From the NCBI GenBank assembly GCA_944380675.1, contig CALWIH010000005.1, forward strand, positions 1 to 46,861: a stretch of 46,861 nt of DNA, written 5' to 3'. Below the pieces are notes generated by a model. The model made no database searches, had not been told where the DNA came from, and was given only the letters and a program-made list of their open reading frames with translations. The stretch is from an uncultured Clostridia bacterium. Its GTDB lineage: Bacteria; Bacillota; Clostridia; Oscillospirales; Acutalibacteraceae. Below are positions 46,802-46,861 of the stretch, piece by piece. A program made the translations under genes and the position numbers. Every line of letters begins with the position of its first letter. The stretch's first letter is position 1.

Positions 46802-46861
46802 ATCGATCCTGATCGCCCCCATTATCGTACTTTCCTCCGCGCCTTTCCTCCTCATTTTGCA

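Noticed and set aside
46716-46861. An open frame on the minus strand that ends by ATGA overlap with GH43
   Set aside because: Third-position GC is only about half, far below the neighbours, and the frame runs through the terminator-like hairpin; it is more likely intergenic. Sequence beyond the window would settle it.

Overview
The window reads as chromosomal DNA from a GC-rich, endospore-forming Gram-positive anaerobe of the Clostridia, most likely Oscillospiraceae or a close relative. The evidence is the sporulation genes (sigG, a YlmC/YmxH gene, ypeB), the L27 precursor with a Prp-cleavable N-terminus, a type III glutamine synthetase, the DapL lysine route, strong third-position GC bias and TTGACA/TATAAT promoters with 17-bp spacers. 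I see no tRNA, rRNA, CRISPR array, insertion sequence, prophage or clear sign of recent transfer.

Layout. 1-1250 (-): start of obg, then the rplU-prp-rpmA ribosomal operon. 1269-3568 (-): a URO-D-like protein and an M20 peptidase. 3800-5545 (-): rpsB-tsf. 5741-6967: a YlmC/YmxH gene divergent from sigG. 7136-10551 (+): cca, a GH13 amylase-family enzyme and an HD-domain protein. 10723-14249 (+): a MoxR/DUF58/membrane-protein operon. 14385-14810 (+): a small lipoprotein. 14883-17570 (-): an ECF sigma factor with a membrane partner, and a polysaccharide deacetylase.

17761-32161 is a nitrogen and glutamine block: glnN (GSIII), an ANTAR antiterminator-type regulator, glnA (GSI) and purC on the minus strand; carAB, dapL, an ammonium transporter fused to PII, and purF on the plus strand. 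32230-37752 holds a small unknown gene, a cation/proton antiporter behind a structured leader, lrgAB, a MarR/MATE pair and a cytidylate-kinase-like gene. 37792-39908 has ypeB and a class I glutamine amidotransferase-like hydrolase. 39951-46715 (-) is a glycan-use operon: GH43, an ADP-ribosylglycohydrolase-family protein, a DUF5107/TPR protein and a clan GH-A-like glycosidase.

Main discovery. Four leaders in the nitrogen block (purC-glnA, the ANTAR-glnN gap, carAB and amt) each carry a small hairpin with a six-base AARGGY loop (A at position 1, G at position 4). In each, the loop bases are also the first bases of the 5' arm of a downstream terminator-like hairpin. Such A1/G4 hexaloops are the known target of ANTAR proteins, and an ANTAR gene sits inside the block. 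I infer a local antitermination regulon joining glutamine synthesis, ammonium uptake and glutamine-consuming pathways. It differs from the classical two-hairpin ANTAR target in showing one hexaloop, within a few bases of the predicted transcription start. The ANTAR protein's receiver domain lacks its phospho-acceptor Asp. A second structured leader, a three-way junction that overlaps a terminator before the antiporter gene, looks like an ion- or metabolite-sensing riboswitch.
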